From Acidaminococcus hominis (GTDB taxonomy: Bacteria; Bacillota; Negativicutes; Acidaminococcales; Acidaminococcaceae): a DNA stretch of 31,514 nt. The stretch lies in assembly GCF_021044795.1 (NCBI RefSeq), contig NZ_JAJNOP010000025.1. One strand, given 5' to 3'. Every line of letters starts with the position of its first letter. Positions within the stretch are counted from its first letter, which is position 1. Positions 1-7,634 of this stretch are shown one piece after another. Under the pieces are notes generated by a model, which saw nothing but the letters and a program-made list of their open reading frames with translations, had not been told where the DNA came from and made no database searches. A program made the translations under genes and the position numbers.

Positions 1-47
1 TTGACAGCCTTTAATTTATCCTCTGCACTGACTTTCGATATAGACAT
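1..47 (-). CDS. IS3-family transposase OrfA, N-terminal fragment cut by window edge
   Basis: The minus strand from the ATG at 47-45 encodes MSISKVSAEDKLKAV and then leaves the window. An AAAGGAG ribosome binding site lies about 10 bases upstream (around 58-64). The sequence matches the N-terminus typical of IS3/IS150-group OrfA proteins, which carry a helix-turn-helix that binds the element's ends. OrfA is normally joined to the DDE integrase OrfB by programmed frameshifting, but that part is not in the window. Only 15 codons are visible, so the family call rests on the N-terminal motif plus the IS-like end next to it. Confidence 0.6.
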   Translation of the reverse strand, partial: MSISKVSAEDKLKAV

Positions 48-119
48 TTTACATACTCTCCTTTCAACGAATCCAGGAGGTTTAACTATATGCCAGTCTA
101 CTTTATTCATAGCATACCA
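1..119 (-). mobile_element. IS3-family insertion sequence, left end only
   Basis: Read on the minus strand, the element appears to begin at 119 with TGGTATGCTATGAATAAAG, the 5'-TG start usual for IS3-family ends, followed by a Shine-Dalgarno sequence and a transposase OrfA start. The right side of the junction is recognisable repeat sequence: GTTTGCAGAAGG at 120-131 also occurs intact at 18445-18456, where it is preceded by GCAAC. The junction at 119/120 is therefore inferred from loss of homology. The target duplication cannot be seen because the other end lies outside the window. Confidence 0.7.
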
Positions 120-254
120 GTTTGCAGAAGGCTTACTAGGCCATTACTGGTCGTGTGCTGAATGGGGCTAGTGCGGAGAGTATGGTAGTGGCCCTCCAGG
201 CGGTTGGTGCGGTCAGCGGACTTTCTGGCGATGTTTTCCGGGTATCCTCTCAGC

Positions 255-372
255 GGTTCGCCGTTTACCAATCAGCTGCGCACTGCCATGCTTGCTTCTT
301 GGAAGGCTATCGCATGGGCCTTATTAACCAAACAGCCTCTTGCAAAATTTGTTGGGCTGTTTGGATGCGGCC
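255..372 (+). repeat. Bulged-hairpin unit 1
   Basis: The unit starts with GGTTCGCCG and ends the first arm at GGCTATCGCATGGG. The long hairpin pairs CCAAACAGCC (328-337) with GGCTGTTTGG (355-364). It has a three-base 5' bulge TAA (325-327) and an outer stem of 317-324 with 365-372 (GGCC/GGCC plus a weaker TTAT/ATGC part). The first-arm stem is weak in this copy (GCC 260-262 with GGC 305-307). Confidence 0.75.
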
Positions 373-652
373 GCAATGCTTGCAGGAAGCGTTCTTAGGC
401 TACCACTGGTCGTGCGCTGAACGGGGCTAGTGCGGAGAGTTTGGTAGTGGCCCTCCGGGAGGTTGGGTTTTGAACCCCATCCCGGCATTGCCAACGGCAA
501 TGCCACCCTTCCCCTTCTCCTGTTCGCGCAACGCGGCGAACAGGTAAGTGGAAGGCACTTGCGGCCTGCGGCCGCTGATACCTGGATGGGACCGCTGGGT
601 TGTTGGTGCGGTCAGCGGAATTCCTGGTGCTGGTGCGGGGTATCCTCGCAGT

Positions 653-764
653 GGTTCGCGGCTACCCACTCAGTTACGCCCTTCGGGCTTACTTCGCGGG
701 CCGCTATCACAGGGGTCGTATATTCCATTTCTCCACGGCCGGAGGCCTTGAGAAATGGATACGA
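653..764 (+). repeat. Bulged-hairpin unit 2
   Basis: First arm: GCGGC (658-662) pairs with GCCGC (700-704) and encloses the small palindrome GCCCTTCGGGC (678-688). Second arm: TCGTAT (716-721) pairs with ATACGA (759-764), bulge ATT (722-724), then CCATTTCTC (725-733) pairs with GAGAAATGG (750-758). Nearly identical to the unit at 17718-17829. Confidence 0.85.
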
Positions 765-800
765 CTCCCTCAGTCAGCCTGCGGTGACAGCTCTCGCAGT

Positions 801-914
801 GGTTCGCGGCTCGCTGCGCTGCTGCGTCCTACGGACTTGCTTTGCAGGCCGCTATCACAGGGGACGCATTAGCCGGCCCGCCATTGAATCCTGTGATGAC
901 GGGCCGGATGCGTC
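801..914 (+). repeat. Bulged-hairpin unit 3
   Basis: First arm: GCGGC (806-810) pairs with GCCGC (848-852) around the palindrome GTCCTACGGAC (826-836). Second arm: GACGCAT (863-869) pairs with ATGCGTC (908-914), bulge TAG (870-872), then CCGGCCCG (873-880) pairs with CGGGCCGG (900-907). The first arm resembles the unit at 17866, but the second hairpin is entirely different in sequence, so the two arms look interchangeable. Confidence 0.85.
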
Positions 915-1003
915 TCCCAGAGTGAGGAGCCTTTAAGGGTCGTGCGGTTCAGGGGGTATTGGTGTGGGGCGGGACAAAATACAATTCTTTTCTTTAAAAT
1001 CAC

Positions 1004-1032
1004 TTGCATAAAAATACGGATAAGTGTATAAT
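1004..1032 (+). promoter_or_regulatory. Promoter of first binding-protein gene, with ArgR-box-like core
   Basis: TTGCAT (1004-1009), 17-base spacer, TATAAT (1027-1032). The spacer begins AAAAATACGG, almost identical to the promoter at 1924-1952. The shared stretch TTGYATAAARATACGG overlaps the -35 box and resembles one half of an arginine-repressor (ARG) box. The promoter call is strong; the ArgR idea is only a resemblance. Confidence 0.8.
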
Positions 1033-1086
1033 AATCACATATTTTAAGGAAATACCACTGAATATAATCTGTTGGGAGGAATATTT

Positions 1087-1875
1087 ATGAAAAAGGTTAC
1101 GGCTGTTTTGTGTGCTTTGGCGGCGATGCTGATGCTGGCTGCTGGGTGTGGTTCTGACGCGAAGAAGGATGCGGCTCCGGCGAAGGCTGATACGAAAAAG
1201 GTGCTGACGGTGGGGACGAACCCGTCTTTTGCTCCGTTTGAGTTTACGGACAAGCAGGATGGGAAGATGATGGGGTTTGATATTGATTTGATGAATGCGC
1301 TGGCCAAGAAGGCTGGTTATGAAAAGGTGGAATTCAAGAGTATTCCGTTTGATGGGTTGATTCCTTCTTTGGAAGGGGGCAACATTGATGCAATCATTAC
1401 TGGTATGAGCATTACGGATGCCCGGAAGCAAAAGGTAAACTTCACGGAACCGTATTATGAATCTGGTCTGATGGCAATTGTGGGCAAGAACAATGACAGC
1501 ATTAAGGGTCTGGAAGATCTGAAGGGCAAGACGATTGCTGTACAGATTGGTACGATTGGTGCTGATGAAGCCCACAAGATTGAAGGGGCTACGGTTAAGA
1601 CTTTTGACAGCAGTGACCTGGCTTGCCTGGAACTGAAAAATGGTGGTGCAGATGCGGTGATCAGCGACCTGCCGGTATTGCAGTACTTCCTGAAACAGGG
1701 TGGTTCTGAATATGCCAAGAGTGTGGGTACTCCTAAGAAGGGTGACTTCTACGGGATTGCTGTTGGCAAGAAGGACACGGCTACTTTGGACAAGCTGAAC
1801 AAGGCTTTGGCTGAGATGAAGAAAGACGGCGAATATCAGAAGATTTACGACAAATGGTTTACGGTTGCTAAATAA
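1087..1875 (+). CDS. Polar amino-acid ABC transporter substrate-binding lipoprotein (SBP family 3), copy 1
   Basis: This is the extracytoplasmic binding component of an amino-acid uptake system, about 262 residues. The N-terminus MKKVTAVLCALAAMLMLAAGC is a lipoprotein signal with lipobox LAAGC. The mature part has family-3 motifs: FAPFEF, GFDIDLMNALAKK, GMSITDARKQKVNFTEPYY and AVQIGT, closest in pattern to glutamine-type GlnH proteins. ATG 1087 is chosen because GGGAGGA (1074-1080) sits in front of it; an in-frame upstream TTG would overlap that site. It has its own promoter and no permease of its own. The next gene is a paralogue, so both may deliver to the permease and ATPase downstream. 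The exact substrate is not determined. Confidence 0.9.
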   Translation: MKKVTAVLCALAAMLMLAAGCGSDAKKDAAPAKADTKKVLTVGTNPSFAPFEFTDKQDGKMMGFDIDLMNALAKKAGYEKVEFKSIPFDGLIPSLEGGNIDAIITGMSITDARKQKVNFTEPYYESGLMAIVGKNNDSIKGLEDLKGKTIAVQIGTIGADEAHKIEGATVKTFDSSDLACLELKNGGADAVISDLPVLQYFLKQGGSEYAKSVGTPKKGDFYGIAVGKKDTATLDKLNKALAEMKKDGEYQKIYDKWFTVAK

Positions 1876-1923
1876 TTGCGGTTAACTGCATAGGGTTTTG
1901 TTCTTCCTTTTCCTCCATAATGG

Positions 1924-1952
1924 TTGTATAAAGATACGGTTCGATGTATAAT
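1924..1952 (+). promoter_or_regulatory. Promoter of second binding-protein gene, twin of the first
   Basis: TTGTAT (1924-1929), 17-base spacer starting AAAGATACGG, TATAAT (1947-1952). The same architecture and shared bases as 1004-1032 suggest that promoter and gene were duplicated together and are controlled alike. No convincing terminator is seen in 1876-1923, so read-through from the first gene is possible. Confidence 0.8.
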
Positions 1953-1996
1953 ATCTACCTAGAATCGAAAATACAATCATGATGGAGGAAAATTTT

Positions 1997-2773
1997 ATGA
2001 AAAAAATCACGGCAATCTTATGTGCGATGGCTGCGGTTATGATGCTGGCAGCTGGCTGCGGTTCTGATTCCAAACAGGCCGCCAATGATCAGAAGGTTCT
2101 GCGGGTGGGTACGGAACCGACTTTTGCTCCTTTTGAATTCCAGAAACAGGACTCCAGTGATTTTGAGGGCTTTGATATGGACTTGGCCCGGGCGATCGGC
2201 AAGCAGCTGGGCAGAAAAGTGGAAATCCAGAACATGGGCTTTGATGCGCTGATTCCGGCGCTGAACTCCGGCAATATTGATATGGCCATTGCGGGCATGA
2301 GCATTACGCCGGACCGGCAGAAGGCTGTGACTTTCTCGGATCCGTACTATACTTCTGGTCTGACAGTGGTGGTCCGCAAGGACGAAACGGGCATCAAGGG
2401 AATCCAGGACCTGGAAGGCAAGAAGATTGCGGTACAGATTGGCACCACGGGTGCTGAACGTGCCGGCAAGGTGCCCGGGGCTCAGGTGACCAGCTTTGAT
2501 ACCAACTCCCAGGTATTCCTGGAACTGAACAACAAGGGTGTGGATGCGGTCATTATCGACAAACCGGTGGCTGCCTACTACCTGACCCAGGAAGGCAAGG
2601 ATAAGGCTATGCTGGTGGGCGAGACTCTGGAAGCGGAAGATTACGGGATGGCTTTCAAGAAGGACAGCAAGCTGGCTGCTGACGTAAACAAGGCACTGGC
2701 TGAATTGAAGAAAAACGGTGAATACGACAAAATCTATACCAAATGGTTTGGTACTGATAAAAAAGCCAAATAA
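1997..2773 (+). CDS. Polar amino-acid ABC transporter substrate-binding lipoprotein (SBP family 3), copy 2
   Basis: A paralogue of the preceding gene, about 258 residues. The lipoprotein signal ends LAAGC. The same landmarks follow: FAPFEF, GFDMDLARAIGKQ, GMSITPDRQKAVTFSDPYY, AVQIGTTGAE and a C-terminal KNGEYDKIYTKWF. The ATG at 1997 follows a strong ATGGAGGAA (1983-1990); earlier in-frame ATGs lie in or before that site. It is 27 bases upstream of the permease and probably co-transcribed with it, so this copy is the likely main partner of the transporter. Differences from copy 1 are spread along the protein, which fits duplication followed by divergence, possibly in substrate preference. Confidence 0.9.
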   Translation: MKKITAILCAMAAVMMLAAGCGSDSKQAANDQKVLRVGTEPTFAPFEFQKQDSSDFEGFDMDLARAIGKQLGRKVEIQNMGFDALIPALNSGNIDMAIAGMSITPDRQKAVTFSDPYYTSGLTVVVRKDETGIKGIQDLEGKKIAVQIGTTGAERAGKVPGAQVTSFDTNSQVFLELNNKGVDAVIIDKPVAAYYLTQEGKDKAMLVGETLEAEDYGMAFKKDSKLAADVNKALAELKKNGEYDKIYTKWFGTDKKAK

Positions 2774-2800
2774 GGCTACCTGGCAGAAGGGTGAAAATGC

Positions 2801-3457
2801 ATGAACTTTGAAATTATTGAGCAGTCCCTGCCCTTACTATTGGCAGGGGCGGGCATTACCATTGAGATTACGGCCCTGAGTGTGGGTTTTGGTATGGCCA
2901 TTGGGGTCATTGTTTCTCTAATCCGGCTGTCGGGGATTAAGCCGCTGCGGATTTTGGGGAACATTTACGTGGACTTTCTGCGGGGCACGCCTCTGCTGGT
3001 TCAGATTTTCCTGGTGTATTTTGCGCTGCCGGCGCTGATCCATCACCGGGTGGATGCGTTTGTGGCTGCTATTGCGGCCTGCTCCATCAACAGTGGTGCG
3101 TATGTGGCGGAAGTGTTCCGGGGCGGCATTGAATCCATCGACAAAGGGCAGATGGAAGCTGGCCGGAGCCTGGGGATGACCTGGTGGCAGACCATGCGCT
3201 ACATTATTCTGCCCCAGGCGTTCAAGAGAATTATCCCTCCTCTGGGCAACGAATTCATTGCCATGCTGAAGGATTCTTCCCTGGTATCTGTTATCGGGTT
3301 TGAGGAACTGACCCGTCGGGGCCAGCTGATTATTGCCCGGACGTATGCTTCTTTTGAAATCTGGCTGACGGTTGCTGTGCTGTACCTGATTATGACCCTG
3401 GCTGTTGCCCGTTTTGTAGGCCTCTTGGAAAGGCGGTTTAAGAAAGATGAACGATAA
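2801..3457 (+). CDS. Amino-acid ABC transporter permease (HisM/GlnP type)
   Basis: Inner-membrane permease of a polar amino-acid importer, 218 residues, normal for the family. Hydrophobic segments occur near residues 10-35, 50-75, 85-105 and 185-210. The EAA loop that contacts the ATPase is EAGRSLGMTWWQTMRYIILPQAFKR in pattern (around residues 122-146). FLRGTPLLVQIFLVYF is typical of the HisMQ group. Start ATG 2801 follows AGAAGGGTG. The last 11 bases overlap the ATPase gene start, which implies translational coupling. One permease gene is present, so the channel is presumably a homodimer. Confidence 0.92.
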   Translation: MNFEIIEQSLPLLLAGAGITIEITALSVGFGMAIGVIVSLIRLSGIKPLRILGNIYVDFLRGTPLLVQIFLVYFALPALIHHRVDAFVAAIAACSINSGAYVAEVFRGGIESIDKGQMEAGRSLGMTWWQTMRYIILPQAFKRIIPPLGNEFIAMLKDSSLVSVIGFEELTRRGQLIIARTYASFEIWLTVAVLYLIMTLAVARFVGLLERRFKKDER

Positions 3458-4178
3458 ATTGATACAGATTTCCGGCCTGAGAAAAAGCTACGGGGACAAC
3501 GAAGTTTTAAAGGGCATCGATGTAGATATTGCGGAAAAGGAAGTGGTGGTGGTTATCGGTCCTTCCGGCGGCGGCAAGAGTACGTTCCTGCGCTGCATCA
3601 ACTATCTGGAAGTGCCTACGGCCGGCACCATTACCTTCGATAATATTCCTCTGAACGGGGAAGCCAACATCAACGAGGTCCGGAAGGAAATCGGCATGGT
3701 GTTCCAGCGTTTCAATCTGTTCCCCCATATGACGGTGATGGAAAACCTGATCCTGGCGCCTATGAAGGTCCGGGGCGTCAAGAAGGAAGAAGCGGTGGAA
3801 CTGGCGGAACGGTATCTGACCAAGGTAGGGCTTTTGGAAAAGGCTGACAGCTATCCCAACTCCCTGTCCGGCGGCCAGCAGCAGCGGGTGGCTATTGCCC
3901 GGGCGCTATGCATGAAGCCCAAGGCTATGCTGTTTGACGAACCGACCTCGGCGCTGGATCCGGAAATGATCAACGAAGTACTGGACGTTATGAAGCAGCT
4001 GGCCAAGGAAGGCATGACCATGGTGGTGGTTACCCACGAAATGGGGTTTGCCCGTGAAGTGGGGCACCGGGTGCTGTTCCTGGACCAGGGGAAGATTCTG
4101 GAAGAGGCTGAACCGAAGGAATTCTTTGCCCATCCGAAAAACGAACGGGCGGCCAGCTTCCTGTCCAAGATTCTGTAA
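3447..4178 (+). CDS. Amino-acid ABC transporter ATP-binding protein (GlnQ/ArtP type)
   Basis: The ATPase subunit that powers the importer, 243 residues. It shows Walker A GPSGGGKST (about residues 37-45), Q-loop VFQRFNLFPHM, signature LSGGQQQRVAIARAL, Walker B MLFDEPTSALDP and the switch histidine in VVVTHEMGFA. All catalytic features are intact. It starts at ATG 3447 inside the end of the permease gene. No good terminator follows before the hpf leader. Confidence 0.93.
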   Translation: MNDKLIQISGLRKSYGDNEVLKGIDVDIAEKEVVVVIGPSGGGKSTFLRCINYLEVPTAGTITFDNIPLNGEANINEVRKEIGMVFQRFNLFPHMTVMENLILAPMKVRGVKKEEAVELAERYLTKVGLLEKADSYPNSLSGGQQQRVAIARALCMKPKAMLFDEPTSALDPEMINEVLDVMKQLAKEGMTMVVVTHEMGFAREVGHRVLFLDQGKILEEAEPKEFFAHPKNERAASFLSKIL

Positions 4179-4270
4179 GGGTTTTGGGGGTAATTTTGGG
4201 GCGATTGTGTAAACAATTGTTACAAAGAGTTACTTATAAGAAAAAAACTTACAAGAATTTTTAATTCTTT

Positions 4271-4331
4271 GCAGGAATACGGAAGGTACTGTAGAAATAA
4301 TACCATAAGAACGAACAGGAAACGTCCTGTT
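4271..4331 (+). promoter_or_regulatory. Candidate sigma-H-type promoter and leader hairpin of hpf
   Basis: GCAGGAATA (4271-4279) fits the sigma-H -35 pattern RNAGGAWWW. After 11 bases, GTAGAAATA (4291-4299) fits the -10 pattern RNNGAATWW with one mismatch. No good sigma-A promoter is seen in 4179-4270. A short hairpin AACAGGA/TCCTGTT (4314-4320 with 4325-4331) ends directly before the ribosome binding site GGTGAGGAGG (4332-4341), so it could affect access to that site. Sigma-H use is inferred from the motif and from the known stationary-phase role of HPF. Confidence 0.45.
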
Positions 4332-4349
4332 GGTGAGGAGGTAGTTATT

Positions 4350-4895
4350 ATGGCAGTAAGAGTACGTGGTAAAAACATTGAGGTCACCCCTGCATTAAAA
4401 GACTATGTGGAAAAACGGATTGTGACCATCACCAAACAGTTCAAGACGGTGGGTGAAATTACGGCGGTAATGCGGGTGGAACGGGGAAACCACATTGTGG
4501 AAATCACCGTACCGGCCAGCGGGATTGTATTGAGAGCGCAAGAAACTTCCGATGATATGTATGCATCCATTGATAAATGTGTTGCCAAGATCGAAAGACA
4601 GATTCACAAGTATAAGACCCGTCTGATGAAACGGAAATACAGCAACTTCCGTGATGAAGAACCGGCTCCGTTGCCGGAGCTCAGTGAAGAGGTTCCGGAA
4701 GAAACGGAAGAATTCAAGGTGGTCCGCAACAAGACCTACCGGATGCGTCCCATGGGCGTGCAGGAAGCCATTATGCAGATGAACATGCTGAACCATGATT
4801 TCTTCGTTTTCTTCAACGATGAAACGGAACAGATTGCCATCGTATATCGGCGGAAAAATGGCGATTACGGCTTGATCAATCCGGAATTGTCCTGA
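4350..4895 (+). CDS. hpf: Ribosome hibernation promoting factor, long form
   Basis: A cytoplasmic protein that binds the 30S subunit and dimerises ribosomes into inactive 100S particles during slow growth. The 181 residues match the long form. The N-terminal RaiA/YfiA-like domain starts VRVRGKNIEVTPALKDYVEKRI (about residues 3-100), followed by an acidic linker and a C-terminal dimerisation domain containing VVRNKTYRMRPMGVQEAIMQMNMLNHDFFVF. ATG 4350 is preceded by a strong GGTGAGGAGG. An upstream in-frame start at 4269 has no such site and would add residues the family lacks. The gene is transcribed alone, ending at the 4913-4944 terminator. Confidence 0.94.
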   Translation: MAVRVRGKNIEVTPALKDYVEKRIVTITKQFKTVGEITAVMRVERGNHIVEITVPASGIVLRAQETSDDMYASIDKCVAKIERQIHKYKTRLMKRKYSNFRDEEPAPLPELSEEVPEETEEFKVVRNKTYRMRPMGVQEAIMQMNMLNHDFFVFFNDETEQIAIVYRRKNGDYGLINPELS

Positions 4896-4912
4896 TTTCA
4901 TGAATTGTTTAC

Positions 4913-4944
4913 AAAGAGTCGAGGCTTTTGCCTCGACTCTTTTT
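4913..4944 (+). terminator. Intrinsic terminator after hpf
   Basis: Near-perfect stem AAAGAGTCGAGGC, loop TTTT, GCCTCGACTC, then a run of T. The T tail overlaps the -35 box of the secA promoter. Confidence 0.93.
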
Positions 4945-4971
4945 GACTTTCATATACCTATTTGCTACAAT
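4943..4971 (+). promoter_or_regulatory. secA promoter
   Basis: TTGACT (4943-4948), 17-base spacer, TACAAT (4966-4971). It directly abuts the hpf terminator and lies about 50 bases before the secA start. Confidence 0.75.
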
Positions 4972-5020
4972 TAGAAAATAGGCTTAGTAGGATTTTTTGC
5001 ACTTATGAGGAGTGATCTCG

Positions 5021-7555
5021 TTGCTGGAAAAGCTAATGAAAGTAGTCTTTGGCGACCCTAACGCTAAAGAGTTGAAGGTATGCCAAAACTATGTAAATAA
5101 GATTAATGCGCTGGAACCGGAAATGGCCGGTTTAAGTGACGCACGGCTGTGCGCTAAGACCAGCGAATTCCGGCTGCGGCTGTCCAAGGGGGAAACCCTG
5201 GATGACCTGTTGCCGGAAGCCTTTGCGGTGGTCCGGGAGGCGGCAAAACGGGTGATGGGTATGCGTCATTTCGACGTACAGCTCATCGGCGGCTGCATCC
5301 TGCACCGGGGCAATATTGCGGAAATGCGTACTGGTGAAGGGAAAACCCTGGTGGCCACCCTGCCCGCGTATTTGAACGCACTGGAAGGCAAGGGCGTGCA
5401 CGTGGTAACGGTCAACGATTACCTGGCCCGCCGGGACAGTGAAGACATGGGCCGGGTATTCCGGTTCCTGGGGCTGTCCGTGGGGCTGATTATCCACGAC
5501 ATGGATTTCCCTGCCCGGAAGGCGGCTTATGCGGCTGATATTACCTACGGGACCAACAATGAATTTGGGTTTGACTATCTGCGGGACAACATGGTGGTGT
5601 CCGAAGACCAGATGGTACAGCGCCCGCTGCATTACGCCATCGTGGACGAAGTGGACAGTATCCTGATTGATGAGGCCAGAACGCCGCTTATCATTTCCGG
5701 CCCGGGGGAAAAATCCACGGACCTGTACAATGTGATGGCTTCCGTAGTAGCCAATATGAAAAAAGATGTGGACTACACGGTGGACGAAAAGCAAAAGACC
5801 GTGGCACCTACGGAAGTGGGTATTGCCAAGGCGGAAAAAATGCTGGGGGTCCAGAATATGTACGCCGGGGAAAACGGCGTGGACCTGTCCCACCAGCTGA
5901 TGGCCGCCCTGAAGGCCAAAGCCCTGATGTTCCGGGACCGGGACTATGTGGTCAAGGACGGAGAAGTCATTATTGTTGACGAATTCACCGGCCGGCTGAT
6001 GTACGGCCGCCGTTTCTCCGAAGGGCTGCACCAGGCTATCGAAGCCAAGGAACATGTGAAGGTGGAACGGGAAAGCCAGACCCTGGCAACCATTACCTTC
6101 CAGAACTACTTCCGGATGTACGACAAGCTGTCCGGCATGACTGGTACGGCCAAGACGGAAGAACAGGAATTCCAGAAGATTTACGGGCTCAGCGTTTACG
6201 TGGTGCCCACCAATAAACCCAACATCCGTATCGACTATCCGGATGTTATCTACAAGACCAAGAAGGCCAAGTACCGGGCGGTAGTCAAGGCCATTGAGGA
6301 GCTGCACGCCAAGGGTCGGCCGGTGCTGGTAGGTACTACTTCCATTCAGCAGTCCGAAGAACTGTCCGATATGCTGAAGAAGAAGGGCATCCAGCACAAT
6401 GTGCTGAACGCCAAGTACCACGAAAAGGAAGCTGAAATCGTGGCCGACGCCGGCCAGATGGGCGCCGTGACCATTGCCACCAACATGGCTGGCCGTGGTA
6501 CGGATATTACCCTGGGTGAAGGGGTCGCTGAACTGGGCGGCCTGCACATCATTGGTACGGAACGGCACGAATCCCGCCGTATCGACAACCAGCTGCGGGG
6601 CCGCTGCGCCCGTCAGGGGGACCCGGGCTCTACCCGTTTCTACCTGTCCCTGGAAGATGATCTGATGCGGCTGTTTGGTTCCGACAATATTTCCGGCATT
6701 ATGGACAAGCTGGGAATGGAAGAAGACGAACCCATCGAACACAAGCTGGTTACCCGTTCCATCGAGAACGCCCAGAAGAAGGTGGAATCCCGGAACTTCG
6801 ATATCCGGAAACACGTACTGGAATACGACGATGTAATGAACCAGCAGAGAGAGGTTATCTACGACCAGCGCCGGAAGATTCTGGAGCGGGCGGACCTGAA
6901 GGACGATGTGCTGAACATGGCCAGCCATATTGTGGACCGGACGCTAAGCATGTACGCTCCTCCTGACGCCTACAGCGAGGATTGGGATATTCCGGGTATG
7001 ATTGCCTACGCCGAGGAGTTTTATGCGCCTCAGGGGCTGCTCAAGGCCGAGACGCTGCAAAATATGAGCCGGGAAGAGCTGGACGAATACCTGCATAAGG
7101 TAGCCGTAGATGCCTACAACGCCCGGGAAGAAGCCATTGGGGCTCCGATTCTGCGGGAACTGGAGAACCTGGTGATGCTGAAGGTGGTGGACGGCCACTG
7201 GATGGAACATCTGGACGCCATGGACGCCCTGCGGGAAGGCATTGGCCTGCGGGCTTACGGCCAGCGGGATCCTTTGGTAGAATACAAATTTGAAGCCTAC
7301 GATATGTTCGAAGCCATGAAGGAAACGATTGTGGACGATGTGGTGCGGTACATGTACCGGGTAAACGTGGTGACCCAGCCTGCGGTGGAAGACCACTTGT
7401 CCAACGCCCAAGTAAACAATCCCAACGTGGACGGCGCGGAGAAACAGGTCCGGGAACCGGCGATGGTTTCCCACGAGCCTGAAGTGGGAAGAAACGATCC
7501 CTGCCCCTGCGGCAGCGGCAAAAAATACAAAAACTGCTGTGGCAAAAACAGCTGA
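5021..7555 (+). CDS. secA: Protein translocase ATPase SecA
   Basis: The motor that pushes preproteins through SecYEG. About 844 residues, normal length. NBD1 has Walker A MRTGEGKT and the DEAD-type motif DEVDSILIDEAR. The preprotein cross-linking domain follows, then NBD2 with TNMAGRGTDI and the arginine-rich QLRGRCARQGDPGS. The helical scaffold and wing are followed by a C-terminal zinc/SecB-binding tail CPCGSGKKYKNCCG. TTG 5021 is preferred because GAGGAG (5007-5012) sits 8 bases ahead. An in-frame GTG at 5012 lies inside the ribosome binding site. It is a single-gene transcription unit between a promoter and the 7564 terminator. Confidence 0.95.
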   Translation: MLEKLMKVVFGDPNAKELKVCQNYVNKINALEPEMAGLSDARLCAKTSEFRLRLSKGETLDDLLPEAFAVVREAAKRVMGMRHFDVQLIGGCILHRGNIAEMRTGEGKTLVATLPAYLNALEGKGVHVVTVNDYLARRDSEDMGRVFRFLGLSVGLIIHDMDFPARKAAYAADITYGTNNEFGFDYLRDNMVVSEDQMVQRPLHYAIVDEVDSILIDEARTPLIISGPGEKSTDLYNVMASVVANMKKDVDYTVDEKQKTVAPTEVGIAKAEKMLGVQNMYAGENGVDLSHQLMAALKAKALMFRDRDYVVKDGEVIIVDEFTGRLMYGRRFSEGLHQAIEAKEHVKVERESQTLATITFQNYFRMYDKLSGMTGTAKTEEQEFQKIYGLSVYVVPTNKPNIRIDYPDVIYKTKKAKYRAVVKAIEELHAKGRPVLVGTTSIQQSEELSDMLKKKGIQHNVLNAKYHEKEAEIVADAGQMGAVTIATNMAGRGTDITLGEGVAELGGLHIIGTERHESRRIDNQLRGRCARQGDPGSTRFYLSLEDDLMRLFGSDNISGIMDKLGMEEDEPIEHKLVTRSIENAQKKVESRNFDIRKHVLEYDDVMNQQREVIYDQRRKILERADLKDDVLNMASHIVDRTLSMYAPPDAYSEDWDIPGMIAYAEEFYAPQGLLKAETLQNMSREELDEYLHKVAVDAYNAREEAIGAPILRELENLVMLKVVDGHWMEHLDAMDALREGIGLRAYGQRDPLVEYKFEAYDMFEAMKETIVDDVVRYMYRVNVVTQPAVEDHLSNAQVNNPNVDGAEKQVREPAMVSHEPEVGRNDPCPCGSGKKYKNCCGKNS

Positions 7556-7563
7556 TTGACAAG

Positions 7564-7605
7564 AACGAAGCTGGGGCTTTTCCCGGCTTCGTTTCCCTTG
7601 TTTTT
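7564..7605 (+). terminator. Intrinsic terminator after secA
   Basis: AACGAAGC (7564-7571) pairs with GCTTCGTT (7586-7593), extended by GGG/CCC inside. The T-rich tract ends at 7605. Confidence 0.85.
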
Positions 7606-7634
7606 AAAACTAAACTGAGAAAGGGCTGTGGACG

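Larger units (their letters stand above)
120..968 (+). repeat. Block A: mosaic of hairpin-rich intergenic repeat modules
   Basis: This 849-base stretch holds no convincing gene. Short open frames here run through palindromes and have no ribosome binding sites. Module order: a Dom3 unit (120-197), the connector GGTTGGTGCGGTCAGCG followed by GGGTATCCTC (202-250), a bulged-hairpin unit (255-372), a second Dom3 (375-456), a GC-rich triple-hairpin module (463-595), the connector again (602-647), two more bulged-hairpin units (653-764 and 801-914), and a tail AGTGAGGAGCCTTTAA... (920-968) that recurs at the end of block B. Positions 631-795 match 17696-17860 at 161 of 165 bases by my count. Confidence 0.8.

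Noticed and set aside
155..936. Several overlapping open frames of 60-157 codons in block A, and similar ones at 17813-18058 and 30975-31355
   Set aside because: They run through palindromes and repeats, lack ribosome binding sites, overlap one another in different frames, and recur only because the DNA is repeated.
5132..6928. 598-codon open frame antisense to secA
   Set aside because: It lies entirely opposite a well-conserved gene; GC-rich codon use leaves the opposite frame open. Composition is rich in His, Val and Gln with no recognisable domain.
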